Source: Flavobacterium litorale
GTDB lineage: Bacteria; Bacteroidota; Bacteroidia; Flavobacteriales; Flavobacteriaceae
Assembly (NCBI RefSeq): GCF_019613795.1
Contig: NZ_CP080429.1
Span: 959,501-1,023,500, forward strand
Length of the DNA stretch: 64,000 nt
Direction of reading: 5' to 3'
Below, one piece after another: positions 1 to 8,671 of the stretch. The notes beneath the pieces are model-generated. The model saw nothing but the letters and a program-made list of their open reading frames with translations, did not search any database and had not been told where the DNA came from. The position numbers and the translations under genes were made by a program. The first letter of the stretch is position 1. Every line of letters starts with the position of its first letter.

Positions 1-1
1 C

Positions 2-1633
2 CGAAAATCGAGAGAAGAGATAGTATTTAACAGACGTAATACCGTGCTAGGGCAAATGGTGAAAAATGGTGTTTTAAAGCCAGAACTTAAACAAGAGCTA
101 GTCAAAAAACCTGTAAAACTCGATTTTAACCCAGAAAACCATAACGAAGGGATAGCTACTTATTTTAGAGAGTACCTAAGAGAGTTCATGAAAACGTGGA
201 CTAAGGAAAACCCTAAAAGCGATGGTAAAGAATATAATTTGTACCGCGACGGACTTAAAATATACGTTACTATCGACTCGCGCATGCAAGAATATGCCGA
301 ACAAGCTGTAACAGAACATTTATCCAACCTACAGGAAGAGTTCTTTATCAAACAAGAAAAAAACAAAAATGCCCCATTTGTAAATATTTCAAAGCAAGAA
401 ACGGAACGTATATTGGACCGAGCCATGAAAAACTCCGACCGATGGAGAATCATGAAAAACCTAGGAAAATCAGAAGATGAAATCGTTAAATCGTTTGATG
501 TAAAAACAGAAATGAAAGTTTTTACATGGCAAGGGGATAAAGATACCATAATGACGCCCATGGATTCTATCCGCTACTACAAACACTTTTTGCAAACTGG
601 CGTAATGTCCATGAATCCGCAATCAGGGCACGTAAAAGCATGGGTAGGTGGTATAAATCATAAACACTTTAAGTACGACCACGTTAAACAAGGGGCAAGA
701 CAGGTAGGTTCAACCTTTAAGCCATTTTTGTATGCAACGGCTATAGAGCAATTGCGTTTTTCGCCCTGCGATTCCATACTCGATGCATCGTATACCATAG
801 CAAAGGGGCGCCACGATTTAGAGCGACCTTGGACACCTAAAAACTCCAACGGTAAGTTTGAGGGTATGGTTACCATGAAATATGCATTGGCACACTCTAT
901 AAATACCGTTTCGGCAAAATTAATTGATAGTGTAGGACCAAAAGCAGTGGTAGACCTAGCCCATAGGCTTGGCGTTACTGCTAATATAGACGAACAACCC
1001 GCCATAGCACTTGGCGCGGTAGAACTAACGGTGCAAGAAATGGTAGCTGCCTACAGCACCTTTGCCAACAAGGGTATGTACATAAAACCCATAGTTATAA
1101 CCCGTATAGAAGATAAAAATGGCATAGAGTTGTACCATAGCATTCCGCAAACCAAAGAGGTTGTAAATAAGGAAATTGCTTATGCTGTTATTAAGCTACT
1201 GCAAGGGGTAACCGATTCGGGTTCGGGCTATCGCCTAAAATCAACATGGAAAGGCAGGGGCTACAACCGCGTTACAGGGCATCCCTACAAATTAACTAAT
1301 CCTATTGCAGGAAAAACAGGAACAACCCAAAACCAGTCCGATGGTTGGTTTATGGGCATGGTACCCAACCTTGCTACAGGTGTTTGGGTAGGTAACGAAG
1401 ATCGTTCGGCACACTTTAGGAGTATTACCTACGGGCAGGGAGCTACTATGGCACTACCCATATGGGGTATGTACATGAAAAAATGTTATGCCGATGAATC
1501 CCTGCAAGTTTCTAAAGAAGAATTTGAACGCCCCGAAGAATTATCCATACGGGTAGACTGCAACAGGAAAGTAGAAAAGGACAGTCTTGATTTACAAAAT
1601 GAAAAGATAGACGAGTACTTCACTACCTTTTAA
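2..1633 (+). CDS. Penicillin-binding protein 1A (class A), 3' part
   Basis: The reading frame is open to the left edge, so this is the C-terminal part of a larger gene; GTG 44 is internal, not a start. The first residues (RRNTVLGQMV) match the end of a family 51 glycosyltransferase domain. The transpeptidase domain follows with all three motifs: active-site STFK near nt 710, SIN near nt 898, and KTGTTQ near nt 1312. Class A PBPs sit in the inner membrane and polymerise and crosslink peptidoglycan from lipid II; the N-terminal membrane anchor and most of the glycosyltransferase domain lie outside the window. A strong terminator follows the stop codon. The family is certain; the exact paralogue (PBP1A rather than PBP1C) is inferred from the RRN motif and overall length. 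Confidence 0.93.
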   Translation, partial: RKSREEIVFNRRNTVLGQMVKNGVLKPELKQELVKKPVKLDFNPENHNEGIATYFREYLREFMKTWTKENPKSDGKEYNLYRDGLKIYVTIDSRMQEYAEQAVTEHLSNLQEEFFIKQEKNKNAPFVNISKQETERILDRAMKNSDRWRIMKNLGKSEDEIVKSFDVKTEMKVFTWQGDKDTIMTPMDSIRYYKHFLQTGVMSMNPQSGHVKAWVGGINHKHFKYDHVKQGARQVGSTFKPFLYATAIEQLRFSPCDSILDASYTIAKGRHDLERPWTPKNSNGKFEGMVTMKYALAHSINTVSAKLIDSVGPKAVVDLAHRLGVTANIDEQPAIALGAVELTVQEMVAAYSTFANKGMYIKPIVITRIEDKNGIELYHSIPQTKEVVNKEIAYAVIKLLQGVTDSGSGYRLKSTWKGRGYNRVTGHPYKLTNPIAGKTGTTQNQSDGWFMGMVPNLATGVWVGNEDRSAHFRSITYGQGATMALPIWGMYMKKCYADESLQVSKEEFERPEELSIRVDCNRKVEKDSLDLQNEKIDEYFTTF

Positions 1634-1635
1634 CT

Positions 1636-1666
1636 AAAAAAACACCTTTCAAAAAGGTGTTTTTTT
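1636..1666 (+). terminator. Rho-independent terminator after PBP gene
   Basis: An A-rich arm plus CACCTTT pairs with AAAGGTG across a short loop and is followed by a run of T, directly after the PBP stop codon. It separates the PBP gene from the CoA-transferase genes. Confidence 0.8.
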
Positions 1667-1699
1667 ATATATTTATACACAGAAACTAAAATAAATTGT

Positions 1700-2398
1700 A
1701 TGATTAATAAAACGGTGCAAAACGTTGCAGAGGCGTTGCACGATATAAAAGATGATATGACCATTATGCTTGGCGGGTTTGGTTTGTGTGGTATTCCTGA
1801 AAATTGCATCAACGAATTGGTTAAAAAAAACATTACCAACCTAACATGTATCTCCAATAATGCAGGTGTAGATGATTTTGGTTTGGGACTGTTGTTACAA
1901 AAAAAGCAGATTAAAAAAATGATATCGTCGTATGTTGGTGAAAATGCTGAATTTGAACGCCAAATGCTTAGTGGCGAGCTAGAAGTAGAGCTTACACCAC
2001 AAGGTACACTTGCCGAGAAATGCCGTGCAGCACAAGCAGGCATACCCGCGTTTTATACGCCAGCAGGTTACGGTACCGAAGTTGCCGAAGGCAAAGAATC
2101 GCGCGAGTACAACGGTAAAATGCATATATTAGAAGAAGCCTATAAAGCCGACTTTGCTATTGTAAAAGCATGGAAAGGCGATGAGGCGGGAAACTTAATT
2201 TTTAAAGGTACAGCACGTAACTTTAACTCGTGTATGGCAGGTGCGGCTACCGTTACAATTGCCGAAGTAGAAGAGCTAGTGCCAGCAGGTAAGTTGGACC
2301 CCAACCAAATACACATACCAGGCATACTGGTAACCCGTATTTTTAAAGGAGAGCAGTACGAAAAGAGAATTGAGCAACGAACCGTTAGACAACGATAG
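1700..2398 (+). CDS. scoA: 3-oxoacid (succinyl-CoA) CoA-transferase subunit A
   Basis: This 232-residue protein matches the alpha subunit of bacterial succinyl-CoA:3-ketoacid CoA-transferase. The N-terminal [10 protein letters not shown] glycine loop and the central [12 protein letters not shown] segment are typical of the family. With ScoB it moves CoA from succinyl-CoA to acetoacetate (or the reverse), linking ketone-body or amino-acid breakdown to the TCA cycle in the cytoplasm. The beta-subunit gene lies downstream but is separated by a small unrelated gene. The length is normal and the ATG is the first in frame after the upstream terminator. Confidence 0.93.
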   Translation: MINKTVQNVAEALHDIKDDMTIMLGGFGLCGIPENCINELVKKNITNLTCISNNAGVDDFGLGLLLQKKQIKKMISSYVGENAEFERQMLSGELEVELTPQGTLAEKCRAAQAGIPAFYTPAGYGTEVAEGKESREYNGKMHILEEAYKADFAIVKAWKGDEAGNLIFKGTARNFNSCMAGAATVTIAEVEELVPAGKLDPNQIHIPGILVTRIFKGEQYEKRIEQRTVRQR

Positions 2399-2435
2399 TT
2401 TTTAATTAAAATAATTAACCAATGTACCAATTGGT

Positions 2436-2783
2436 ATGGAACGAGAAAATATTGTAGTATCCAAATCAATTGTGTTTGCAATAGATATAATCGCTTTTTG
2501 CGAGCTTCTGGAAAAAAACAAGAAGTTTGTTGTAGCGAGGCAATTGTTAAAATCAGGAACAAGTATTGGTGCAAATGTGCATGAGGCGCAAAATGCAGAG
2601 AGTAGGGCTGATTTTATTCATAAAATTAAAATAGCCGCAAAGGAAGTTGAAGAAACAAAATACTGGTTAACGCTTTGTGAAAAAGCACCTAGTTATCCTT
2701 TTGATAATATGCTAAAATCTAAAATAACAGAACTTGGGTTAATTATATATAAAATAGTAAGTAGCAGCAAAAATAATAAGTAA
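2436..2783 (+). CDS. Four-helix bundle protein (S23 / rRNA intervening-sequence family)
   Basis: The 115-residue protein matches the four-helix-bundle family first seen in 23S rRNA intervening sequences. Diagnostic segments are a helix with RQLLKSGTSIGANVHEAQ, then SRADFIHKIKIAAKEVEETKYWL. The family's molecular role is unknown; members form small helical oligomers and turn up scattered in Bacteroidota genomes. Here it sits inside the CoA-transferase operon between the two subunit genes (37 nt after scoA, 48 nt before scoB). It is visibly more AT-rich than its neighbours, which suggests later insertion. The nearby sequence shows no rRNA-like features. Confidence 0.85.
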   Translation: MERENIVVSKSIVFAIDIIAFCELLEKNKKFVVARQLLKSGTSIGANVHEAQNAESRADFIHKIKIAAKEVEETKYWLTLCEKAPSYPFDNMLKSKITELGLIIYKIVSSSKNNK

Positions 2784-2831
2784 CACAAAGCACAATTGCT
2801 ACACTGTTACATTAAAACATTGATACATTTT

Positions 2832-3488
2832 ATGTTAGATAAAACAGGAATCGCTAAGAGAATTGCAAAAGAAGTTAAAGACGGCTATTACGTAAACTTA
2901 GGTATTGGTATACCTACATTGGTTGCCAATTTTGTACGTGAAGATATATCGGTAGAATTTCAGAGTGAAAATGGCGTATTAGGCATGGGACCTTTCCCGT
3001 ATGAAGGAGAAGAAGATGCTGACATTATAAATGCAGGAAAACAAACCATAACAACCTTGCCAGGAGCTTCGTTTTTTGACTCGGCAACAAGTTTTGCCAT
3101 GATACGTGGGCAACATGTAGACTTAACCATATTAGGTGCCATGGAGGTTGCCGAAAATGGTGATATTGCCAACTGGAAAATTCCAGGTAAAATGGTAAAA
3201 GGTATGGGCGGTGCTATGGATTTGGTAGCATCGGCAGAAAACATCATCGTAGCCATGATGCACGTAAACAGAGCAGGACAATCTAAACTACTAAAGCGTT
3301 GCTCGTTACCCTTAACAGGTGTAGGTTGCGTTAAAAAAGTAGTAACCGAGTTAGCGGTTTTAGAAATTGTTCCAGAAGGATTTAAATTATTAGAGCGCGC
3401 TCCGGGAGTAACCGTAGCCGAAATACAAAAAGCTACAGAGGGTAACCTTATTGTAGCAGGAGATATACCCGAAATGGTACTAGATTAG
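2832..3488 (+). CDS. scoB: 3-oxoacid CoA-transferase subunit B
   Basis: This 218-residue beta subunit carries the SENGVLGMGPFP segment that includes the catalytic glutamate forming the glutamyl-CoA thioester intermediate. I chose ATG 2832 (MLDKTGIAKRIAKEV) over an earlier in-frame codon at 2796, because the extra 12 residues are unlike the family and family members start near LDK..IA.R.A. It works as a heterodimer or heterotetramer with ScoA. The two subunit genes are normally adjacent; here a four-helix-bundle gene separates them. The 149 nt between its stop and the convergent ABC gene show only weak pairing and no clear terminator. Confidence 0.92.
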   Translation: MLDKTGIAKRIAKEVKDGYYVNLGIGIPTLVANFVREDISVEFQSENGVLGMGPFPYEGEEDADIINAGKQTITTLPGASFFDSATSFAMIRGQHVDLTILGAMEVAENGDIANWKIPGKMVKGMGGAMDLVASAENIIVAMMHVNRAGQSKLLKRCSLPLTGVGCVKKVVTELAVLEIVPEGFKLLERAPGVTVAEIQKATEGNLIVAGDIPEMVLD

Positions 3489-3637
3489 TAACAGTGTTCA
3501 GTTTATGGTCACAGTTTATCTTTCAAGAAGTATTTGTCTTTTTCATGAAGTAGATTTAAAAAAAACACACTTCAGGATTTTTAGCTAATTTAAGAATGAC
3601 ATAATACGCGTAAACTGTGGCTGAAACTGCTCACTAG

Positions 3638-5320
3638 TTATTTTGGTATAGCAGCAATTAATTTTTTAGTGTACTCCTTTTTGGGGTTTTCGTAAAGCGC
3701 ATCCGCCTCGTTCATTTCCTCAATTTTACCTTTATTCATAACCAGTACTTGGTCGCTCATATATTTAACAACCGCAAGGTCATGCGATATAAATATATAC
3801 GTAAACCCAAAATTCTCTTTCAACTCATTCAGTAAATTAAGCACTTGTGCCTGTACGGATATATCCAGTGCCGATACCGACTCGTCGCATACAATTAACT
3901 TTGGTTGTAAAGCGATAGTACGTGCAATACCAATGCGCTGCCTTTGCCCACCCGAAAACTCATGCGGATAGCGGTGGAAGTGCTCATTACCAAGCCCTAC
4001 ACGGTTTAGTATTTCTAGGGTTTTCTCTTTTCGTTCTTTATCGTTTTTATACAGTTTGTGTACCTGCATTGGCTCCATTATGGCACTGCCTACCGTTAAA
4101 CGCGGGTTGAGTGACGAATAAGGGTCTTGAAAAATAATTTGTATTTCTTTACGGAGTTCCCGCAGTTGTTTTGGTGCTAGTTGTGTAAGCTCAGTACCTC
4201 GATAGACTATTTTACCTCCTGTAGGCTTATCCAGTTGTAGTATGGCATTGCCTAATGTCGATTTACCACAACCCGACTCGCCTACCAGCCCTAAGGTTTC
4301 CCCTTCGTATATTGTAAAGCTCACATCATCAACAGCTTTAAATTTTACGTCTTTATCAAACAATCCTGCCGACGAAATGTATTCTTTCTCCACATTCATC
4401 ACTTCCAGTAAAGGAGGTTGGCTGTATAATTGTTCGTGTTCTTTTTTGCGTTGTGCAGGCTCTACAGCTATGTTATTAACAGTGCCAGTAAGATAATCTT
4501 GTATGGTAGGGAGTCGTTTCAAACGCACATCCAACGACGGGCGCGAACTTATGAGTGCCTTAGTGTAAGTGTGCTTGGGAGTGTTAAAAACCGCTTCGGC
4601 AGTACCCTGCTCTACAATTTCGCCTTTATACATTACCAATACCCTATTGGCAATTTCGGAAACTAACGATAAATCGTGCGAAATAAAAATTATACTCATA
4701 CCCGTTTCTTGCTGTAGCGCTTTTAGCAGTAAAATAATTTCTTTTTGTACCGTAACATCCAATGCGGTGGTAGGTTCGTCGGCAATAAGTACTTTGGGTT
4801 TGCAGGCAATAGCCATAGCAATCATTACCCGTTGTTTTTGCCCTCCTGATATTTCGTGCGGATAACGGTTATAAATATTTTCGGGGTTGGGTAGTTTTAC
4901 TTTTTCGAATAACGATAAAACGGTAGTTTTTATCTGTTTTGATGATAAATCGGTGTGTTCTTTTAGAATTTCGGCTACCTGATACCCACATTGTAACGAT
5001 GGGTTTAAGGAACTCATCGGTTCTTGGAATATCATACTAATGGCATTACCCCGTACTTTGCGGACTTCTTTTCCCGAAAGTGTAGCCATATCATTACCCT
5101 CAAAATCAATCTTACCTTTGGTGATGGCTAAAATACCCTTGGGTAATAATCCCATAACGGCTAATGAGGTAACGGACTTACCTGAACCCGATTCGCCTAC
5201 AATGCCCAGTATTTCGTTTTGGTTGAGTACAAAATTAGCATCTTTTACAATAGGTATCCATTGCCCTTCTTTTTTAGCCGAAATGGTAACGTGGTCGATA
5301 TGGAGTAGGGAATTATTCAT
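3638..5320 (-). CDS. Double-domain peptide-type ABC transporter ATPase (YejF/GsiA-like)
   Basis: The protein has two complete nucleotide-binding domains. The first has Walker A GESGSGKS near residue 41, signature SGGQKQR and Walker B VLIADEPTT. The second has GESGCGKS, SGGQRQR and LIVCDESVSALD. This is the OppD-OppF fusion layout (560 residues) that energises dipeptide/oligopeptide or microcin-type importers at the inner membrane. No permease or solute-binding protein gene adjoins it, so its partners must be encoded elsewhere and the substrate cannot be assigned. It is convergent with scoB. Confidence 0.9.
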   Translation of the reverse strand: MNNSLLHIDHVTISAKKEGQWIPIVKDANFVLNQNEILGIVGESGSGKSVTSLAVMGLLPKGILAITKGKIDFEGNDMATLSGKEVRKVRGNAISMIFQEPMSSLNPSLQCGYQVAEILKEHTDLSSKQIKTTVLSLFEKVKLPNPENIYNRYPHEISGGQKQRVMIAMAIACKPKVLIADEPTTALDVTVQKEIILLLKALQQETGMSIIFISHDLSLVSEIANRVLVMYKGEIVEQGTAEAVFNTPKHTYTKALISSRPSLDVRLKRLPTIQDYLTGTVNNIAVEPAQRKKEHEQLYSQPPLLEVMNVEKEYISSAGLFDKDVKFKAVDDVSFTIYEGETLGLVGESGCGKSTLGNAILQLDKPTGGKIVYRGTELTQLAPKQLRELRKEIQIIFQDPYSSLNPRLTVGSAIMEPMQVHKLYKNDKERKEKTLEILNRVGLGNEHFHRYPHEFSGGQRQRIGIARTIALQPKLIVCDESVSALDISVQAQVLNLLNELKENFGFTYIFISHDLAVVKYMSDQVLVMNKGKIEEMNEADALYENPKKEYTKKLIAAIPK

Positions 5321-5370
5321 GTACGGTAAAGTTATGGATTTTAGTAATTCTAATTTAGCGTATGTTATTT

Positions 5371-5566
5371 GATAGATTCTTCACTCCGCTACGCTCCATT
5401 CAGAATGACAGTAATGATTTTTAATTATAGTTTTTGTTATTCTGACGCAGGAAGAATCTGATTTAATTATGTAAGATTCTTCACTCCGCTATGCTCCATT
5501 CAGAATGACATTGAATTATTTGTTATCATATTTTCTTTGTCATTCTGAGGCACGAAGAATCTAATG
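5371..5566 (+). repeat. Two units of an inverted-repeat intergenic element
   Basis: Two near-identical units each hold AGATTCTTCACTCCGCT followed by CAGAATGACA, then a reverse-oriented copy (TCTGA..GAAGAATCT). The forward arms lie at 5374-5410 and 5474-5510; the reverse arms end near 5459 and 5562. Each unit can fold into a long imperfect hairpin. Similar 'ATTCTTC...CAGAATGAC' elements are, from general knowledge, scattered in many Bacteroidota genomes. Nothing coding is visible in 5321-5607. Confidence 0.75.
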
Positions 5567-5607
5567 TATTTATCTAAAGATTTACCCTTTATTCAAAATG
5601 GCAAGAG

Positions 5608-6321
5608 TTATACGTGTATAATTTCGTCCTCAATTAGTAAATCTTCTCTGCGGAAGCGCAATAGTACTTGTGCTACAGCAACTACATCTTTTTCGCAATA
5701 GGTTACAATACGGTCAATGTCTTTTTCTACATAATATACATGCCCTACTTGGCTACCGTCTATATCGCCTTTGGGCGAGGGTATGCCCAGTATTTTAGTG
5801 AGTAATTTTAATGAGGTAAAACTTTTATAATCGCCAAACTTCCATAATTCCATCGTATCAAGGTGGGGTACTTCCCATGGTTTTTTACCAAACAAATTGA
5901 GTTTGTTGGGTAGCGGTATGCCATTAATTATCATGCGGCGTGCCATATACGGGAAATCAAACTCTTTGGCATTGTGACCGCATAAAATGTGCTGGGGTTG
6001 GTTAAAATGATTGGTGATGAGGTTGTTAAAGTCTTTTAATATTTTAGGTTCATCGCCAAAAAAAGAGGTTACCCTAAAATGGCGGATATCGCCTTTAAAG
6101 GTAAAATACCCCACCGATAGGCATACTATTTTACCAAATTCTGCCCAAATGCCTGCGCGCTCGTAAAACTCTTCGGGTGTTTCGCCATCCCTACGCTGGT
6201 ATTGCGTTTTTAGGTCGTACAGTTGTTTTGTTTCGTCATCAAGCGCATTAAAGTTAGGGTGTTCGGGCACGGTTTCTATATCTAAGAAGAGGATATTATC
6301 TAACCTTATTTTTTCTAACAT
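5608..6321 (-). CDS. PolB-like 3'-5' exonuclease (DEDDy)
   Basis: The 237-residue protein has the three exonuclease motifs of the DnaQ-like DEDDy class: D14-I-E16, D122 in HNAKEFDFPY, and Y208-x3-D212 near the C-terminus. It matches the stand-alone family related to the proofreading domain of family B polymerases. It probably trims DNA or RNA 3' ends using two metal ions; the physiological substrate is unknown. No polymerase domain is present. It lies 27 nt downstream of the beta-lactamase-like gene on the same strand and could share its transcript. Confidence 0.87.
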   Translation of the reverse strand: MLEKIRLDNILFLDIETVPEHPNFNALDDETKQLYDLKTQYQRRDGETPEEFYERAGIWAEFGKIVCLSVGYFTFKGDIRHFRVTSFFGDEPKILKDFNNLITNHFNQPQHILCGHNAKEFDFPYMARRMIINGIPLPNKLNLFGKKPWEVPHLDTMELWKFGDYKSFTSLKLLTKILGIPSPKGDIDGSQVGHVYYVEKDIDRIVTYCEKDVVAVAQVLLRFRREDLLIEDEIIHV

Positions 6322-6348
6322 ACTACTACTATTAAAAAAAGAACTGTA

Positions 6349-7539
6349 TTATTTTAATGCTTTTTTGTTGCCTTGTCCCTCATTGGGTTGCATCATGCCC
6401 ATCATTTTATAGGCTTCATCTACATATACATAAAAGTCGTTGCTATGTGCATCGGTACTGGTTTGTAATCCTTTTAAATGCCCTAGTCGGGTAATAATAA
6501 TAGCATCCTCAGGAATTACAATTACAAACTGCCCTAAATGCCCGCGCATATAGTACATTTTTTTACCGAGGTAATTGTGTAGCCACCAGCCATAGCCGTA
6601 TTGTGGCGACTGGTTAAAGCGTGGTGTTACCATTTTAGCTACCGATGTACTGTCCAGCAATTTCTTACCATTCCAGTTACCGTTACGCAAAAACAGTTTG
6701 CCAAAGCGCGAAAAATCGCGGGCATTGCTACCAATACAGCAGTAGGCTTTTTCGATGCCATCGGGGTCGTCCAGTTGCCAAAGGGCTTCGTTAGCTGCAC
6801 CCATAGGCTTCCAGAATTTATCTGATACGTAACTGGATAGTGTTTGCCCTGTGGCTTTGGTTATTACCATAGCAAGCAATTGTGTGGCGCCACTAAGGTA
6901 TTTAAATGCTGTGCCAGGTTCTTCTACCACGTCAAGCCCCAAAATAACTTCATCGAGTTTGTCATCAAAATACGCACGGGTAACAATGGAGAACGGACTA
7001 TAATACTTTTCGTCCCAGCTTAACCCTGATGCCATAGACGATAAATCGCCTACCGTCATTTTAGCACCCAACCCATCTTTAAATTTCGGATAAAAATCGC
7101 TTACTTTTTGGTCGAGGCTTTTTATTTTACCTTCTTCAATAGCTTTAAATAAAGCTGCCGAAACAATGCTTTTTGCCATAGAAAAGGAGTTGGATTTGCT
7201 ATTGGTACCATACCCATCATAATAGCTTTCGTGCCATATACTATCGTTTTTAATAATAAGGTAAGCTACAGTTTTAAGTTCTTTGTGGGTTTCCTGTAAT
7301 CGGGCTGTTGGTTGTACTTTATTATAGTCGGTATGTTCTGCCCATGGTTGTGCGGTACCTTTGGGTATGGTACGGTTGGGAAATTCTTTATAATCATCTA
7401 AAAAAGCGGTGGTTTCGCCTCTAAAGTATATGGTGCGTACGGCACGTAGTAGGTAATCTACATCAAAAATATACATTAGAATAATAATACTGGAGAGTAG
7501 TAAAACAAACCAGAGCAGAAATTTTTTAAGAAATGTCAT
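6349..7539 (-). CDS. Membrane-anchored serine hydrolase, class C beta-lactamase family
   Basis: Residues 5-25 form a hydrophobic N-terminal anchor, with the rest predicted periplasmic. The catalytic domain has S120-M-A-K123 (nucleophile and general base), Y214-L-S216 in place of YxN, and H334-L-G in place of KTG, which is the pattern of esterase or D-aminopeptidase-like relatives rather than true AmpC enzymes. Substrates for this group include esters, D-amino-acid peptides and 6-aminohexanoate oligomers; I cannot choose between them. The length (396 residues) is ordinary. No ampR-like regulator adjoins, so an antibiotic-resistance role is not supported. Confidence 0.85.
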   Translation of the reverse strand: MTFLKKFLLWFVLLLSSIIILMYIFDVDYLLRAVRTIYFRGETTAFLDDYKEFPNRTIPKGTAQPWAEHTDYNKVQPTARLQETHKELKTVAYLIIKNDSIWHESYYDGYGTNSKSNSFSMAKSIVSAALFKAIEEGKIKSLDQKVSDFYPKFKDGLGAKMTVGDLSSMASGLSWDEKYYSPFSIVTRAYFDDKLDEVILGLDVVEEPGTAFKYLSGATQLLAMVITKATGQTLSSYVSDKFWKPMGAANEALWQLDDPDGIEKAYCCIGSNARDFSRFGKLFLRNGNWNGKKLLDSTSVAKMVTPRFNQSPQYGYGWWLHNYLGKKMYYMRGHLGQFVIVIPEDAIIITRLGHLKGLQTSTDAHSNDFYVYVDEAYKMMGMMQPNEGQGNKKALK

Positions 7540-7610
7540 AATTAGTAGTTATGGATACTGTACGAATTTAAATAAAATTTACTTTAAAGCTATTCTAGCT
7601 TTGTATTCTA

Positions 7611-7912
7611 GCCACGGATTACACTAATTTTCACGAAAACTATTTTAAACTCTCTCTAATTACAGGTTTGGATTGTATTTACAATTATGTGTTATTAATG
7701 ATACCCTACGTTTATTATAGCCACGGATTACACTAATTTTCACGAAAGTATAGTTTTACACTCTTTGTTAATTACAGGTTTGGGTTGTATTTACAATTAT
7801 GTGTTATTGATGATGCTTTACGTTTATTCTAGCTACGAATTACACTAATTTTCTCGAAATTCTATTTTACGCTTTTAGCATAGCCACGAATTACCGAATT
7901 GAACGAATTTTT
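7611..7912. repeat. Tandem intergenic repeat, about 110-bp units
   Basis: Units begin GCCACGGATTACACTAATTT at 7611 and 7720, with a diverged copy at 7832 (GCTACGAATTACAC) and a short remnant at 7883 (GCCACGAATTACCG). The unit bodies also share a 'TTACAGGTTTGG(A/G)TTGTATT' block and an 'ACAATTATGTGTTATT' block. The array fills most of the 392-nt gap between the serine hydrolase and the methyltransferase gene, and nothing coding is visible. Confidence 0.85.
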
Positions 7913-7931
7913 AATTGGGAGGCTAAACTTT

Positions 7932-8405
7932 TTAAAATAGGCTTTGCTGTGTAGGCGGATTCTCGTGTTCCAAGAGCCACTTTTTGCGCCAAATACCCCC
8001 TGCATAGCCTGTAAGCGAACCGTCTGACCCTATTACGCGGTGGCAGGGTACTACTATCCAAAGCGGATTTTTACCGTTGGCAGCTGCTACGGCGCGTATG
8101 GCTTTTACATCGCCTAATTGTATTGCTAATTTTTGGTACGATGTTGCGGTTCCATAGGGTATGGTAAGTAGCGCTTGCCATACTTTTTTCTGGAAATCGG
8201 TTCCTTGTGGGTTCAGTTTAAAAGTAAAGTTGTTGCGTGTTCCTGCAAAGTATTCTTGCAGTTCGGTTACGGCTTGTTGTAGCTCGGTAGGTATAGTAGT
8301 GCTTGCAGGCATTTTATCATCCAATACCGATATTTTGGTAATACCTTCAGTATTGCCTTTTACTATAGTAGTACCTAAAGGTGTTGTAATGTATGCTTCT
8401 TGCAT
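7932..8405 (-). CDS. ogt: Methylated-DNA-protein cysteine methyltransferase
   Basis: This 157-residue suicide DNA-repair protein has the active-site motif PCHRVIG with acceptor C121. It also shows the helix-turn-helix DNA-binding region (IPYGTATSYQKLA) and the Asn hinge (RAVAAANGKNP) of the family. It transfers alkyl groups from O6-alkylguanine or O4-alkylthymine to its own cysteine. It lacks the Ada N-terminal regulatory domain, so it is of the Ogt/MGMT type. It lies 65 nt downstream of the small XRE regulator gene on the same strand. Confidence 0.93.
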   Translation of the reverse strand: MQEAYITTPLGTTIVKGNTEGITKISVLDDKMPASTTIPTELQQAVTELQEYFAGTRNNFTFKLNPQGTDFQKKVWQALLTIPYGTATSYQKLAIQLGDVKAIRAVAAANGKNPLWIVVPCHRVIGSDGSLTGYAGGIWRKKWLLEHENPPTQQSLF

Positions 8406-8470
8406 GGAATGTGCTTTTTACAAAGCTACAATTTTAAATACAACGCATGCCTTTTATAGTAAGTACTTTA

Positions 8471-8671
8471 CTAGTCCTCGTTTTCTAACGTAAATATTTC
8501 GTTTACCGTTTTTTGGAACAGGTCAGATAGTTTTAAAGCCAATACGGTTGAGGGTACATACTTTCCTGCTTCTAGTGCATTAATGGTTTGCCTGCTCACG
8601 CCTATTTTTTCTGCCAATTCCTGTTGTGTTAGGTTAAATATGGCACGTTGTACTTTTATATTATTCTTCAT
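8471..8671 (-). CDS. Small XRE-family transcriptional regulator
   Basis: This 66-residue protein is essentially one Cro/CI-type helix-turn-helix, with LTQQELAEKIGVSRQTINALE as its core, ending in a short acidic tail. It resembles YozG/ImmR-like mini-regulators that are usually encoded with a small membrane protein. Its start overlaps the end of the upstream membrane-protein gene by 11 nt, so the two are surely cotranscribed. It probably regulates its own operon; a perfect dyad lies upstream of the pair. Confidence 0.9.
   Translation of the reverse strand: MKNNIKVQRAIFNLTQQELAEKIGVSRQTINALEAGKYVPSTVLALKLSDLFQKTVNEIFTLENED

Noticed and set aside
2436..2783. 23S rRNA intervening sequence
   Set aside because: The gene belongs to that protein family, but no rRNA sequence flanks it; the neighbours are CoA-transferase genes.
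6349..7539. AmpC beta-lactamase resistance gene
   Set aside because: The YxN and KTG motifs are replaced by YLS and HLG, and no ampR adjoins; an esterase or peptidase relative is more likely.
7611..7912. CRISPR array
   Set aside because: Units are long, diverged, few and without uniform unique spacers; no cas genes lie nearby.
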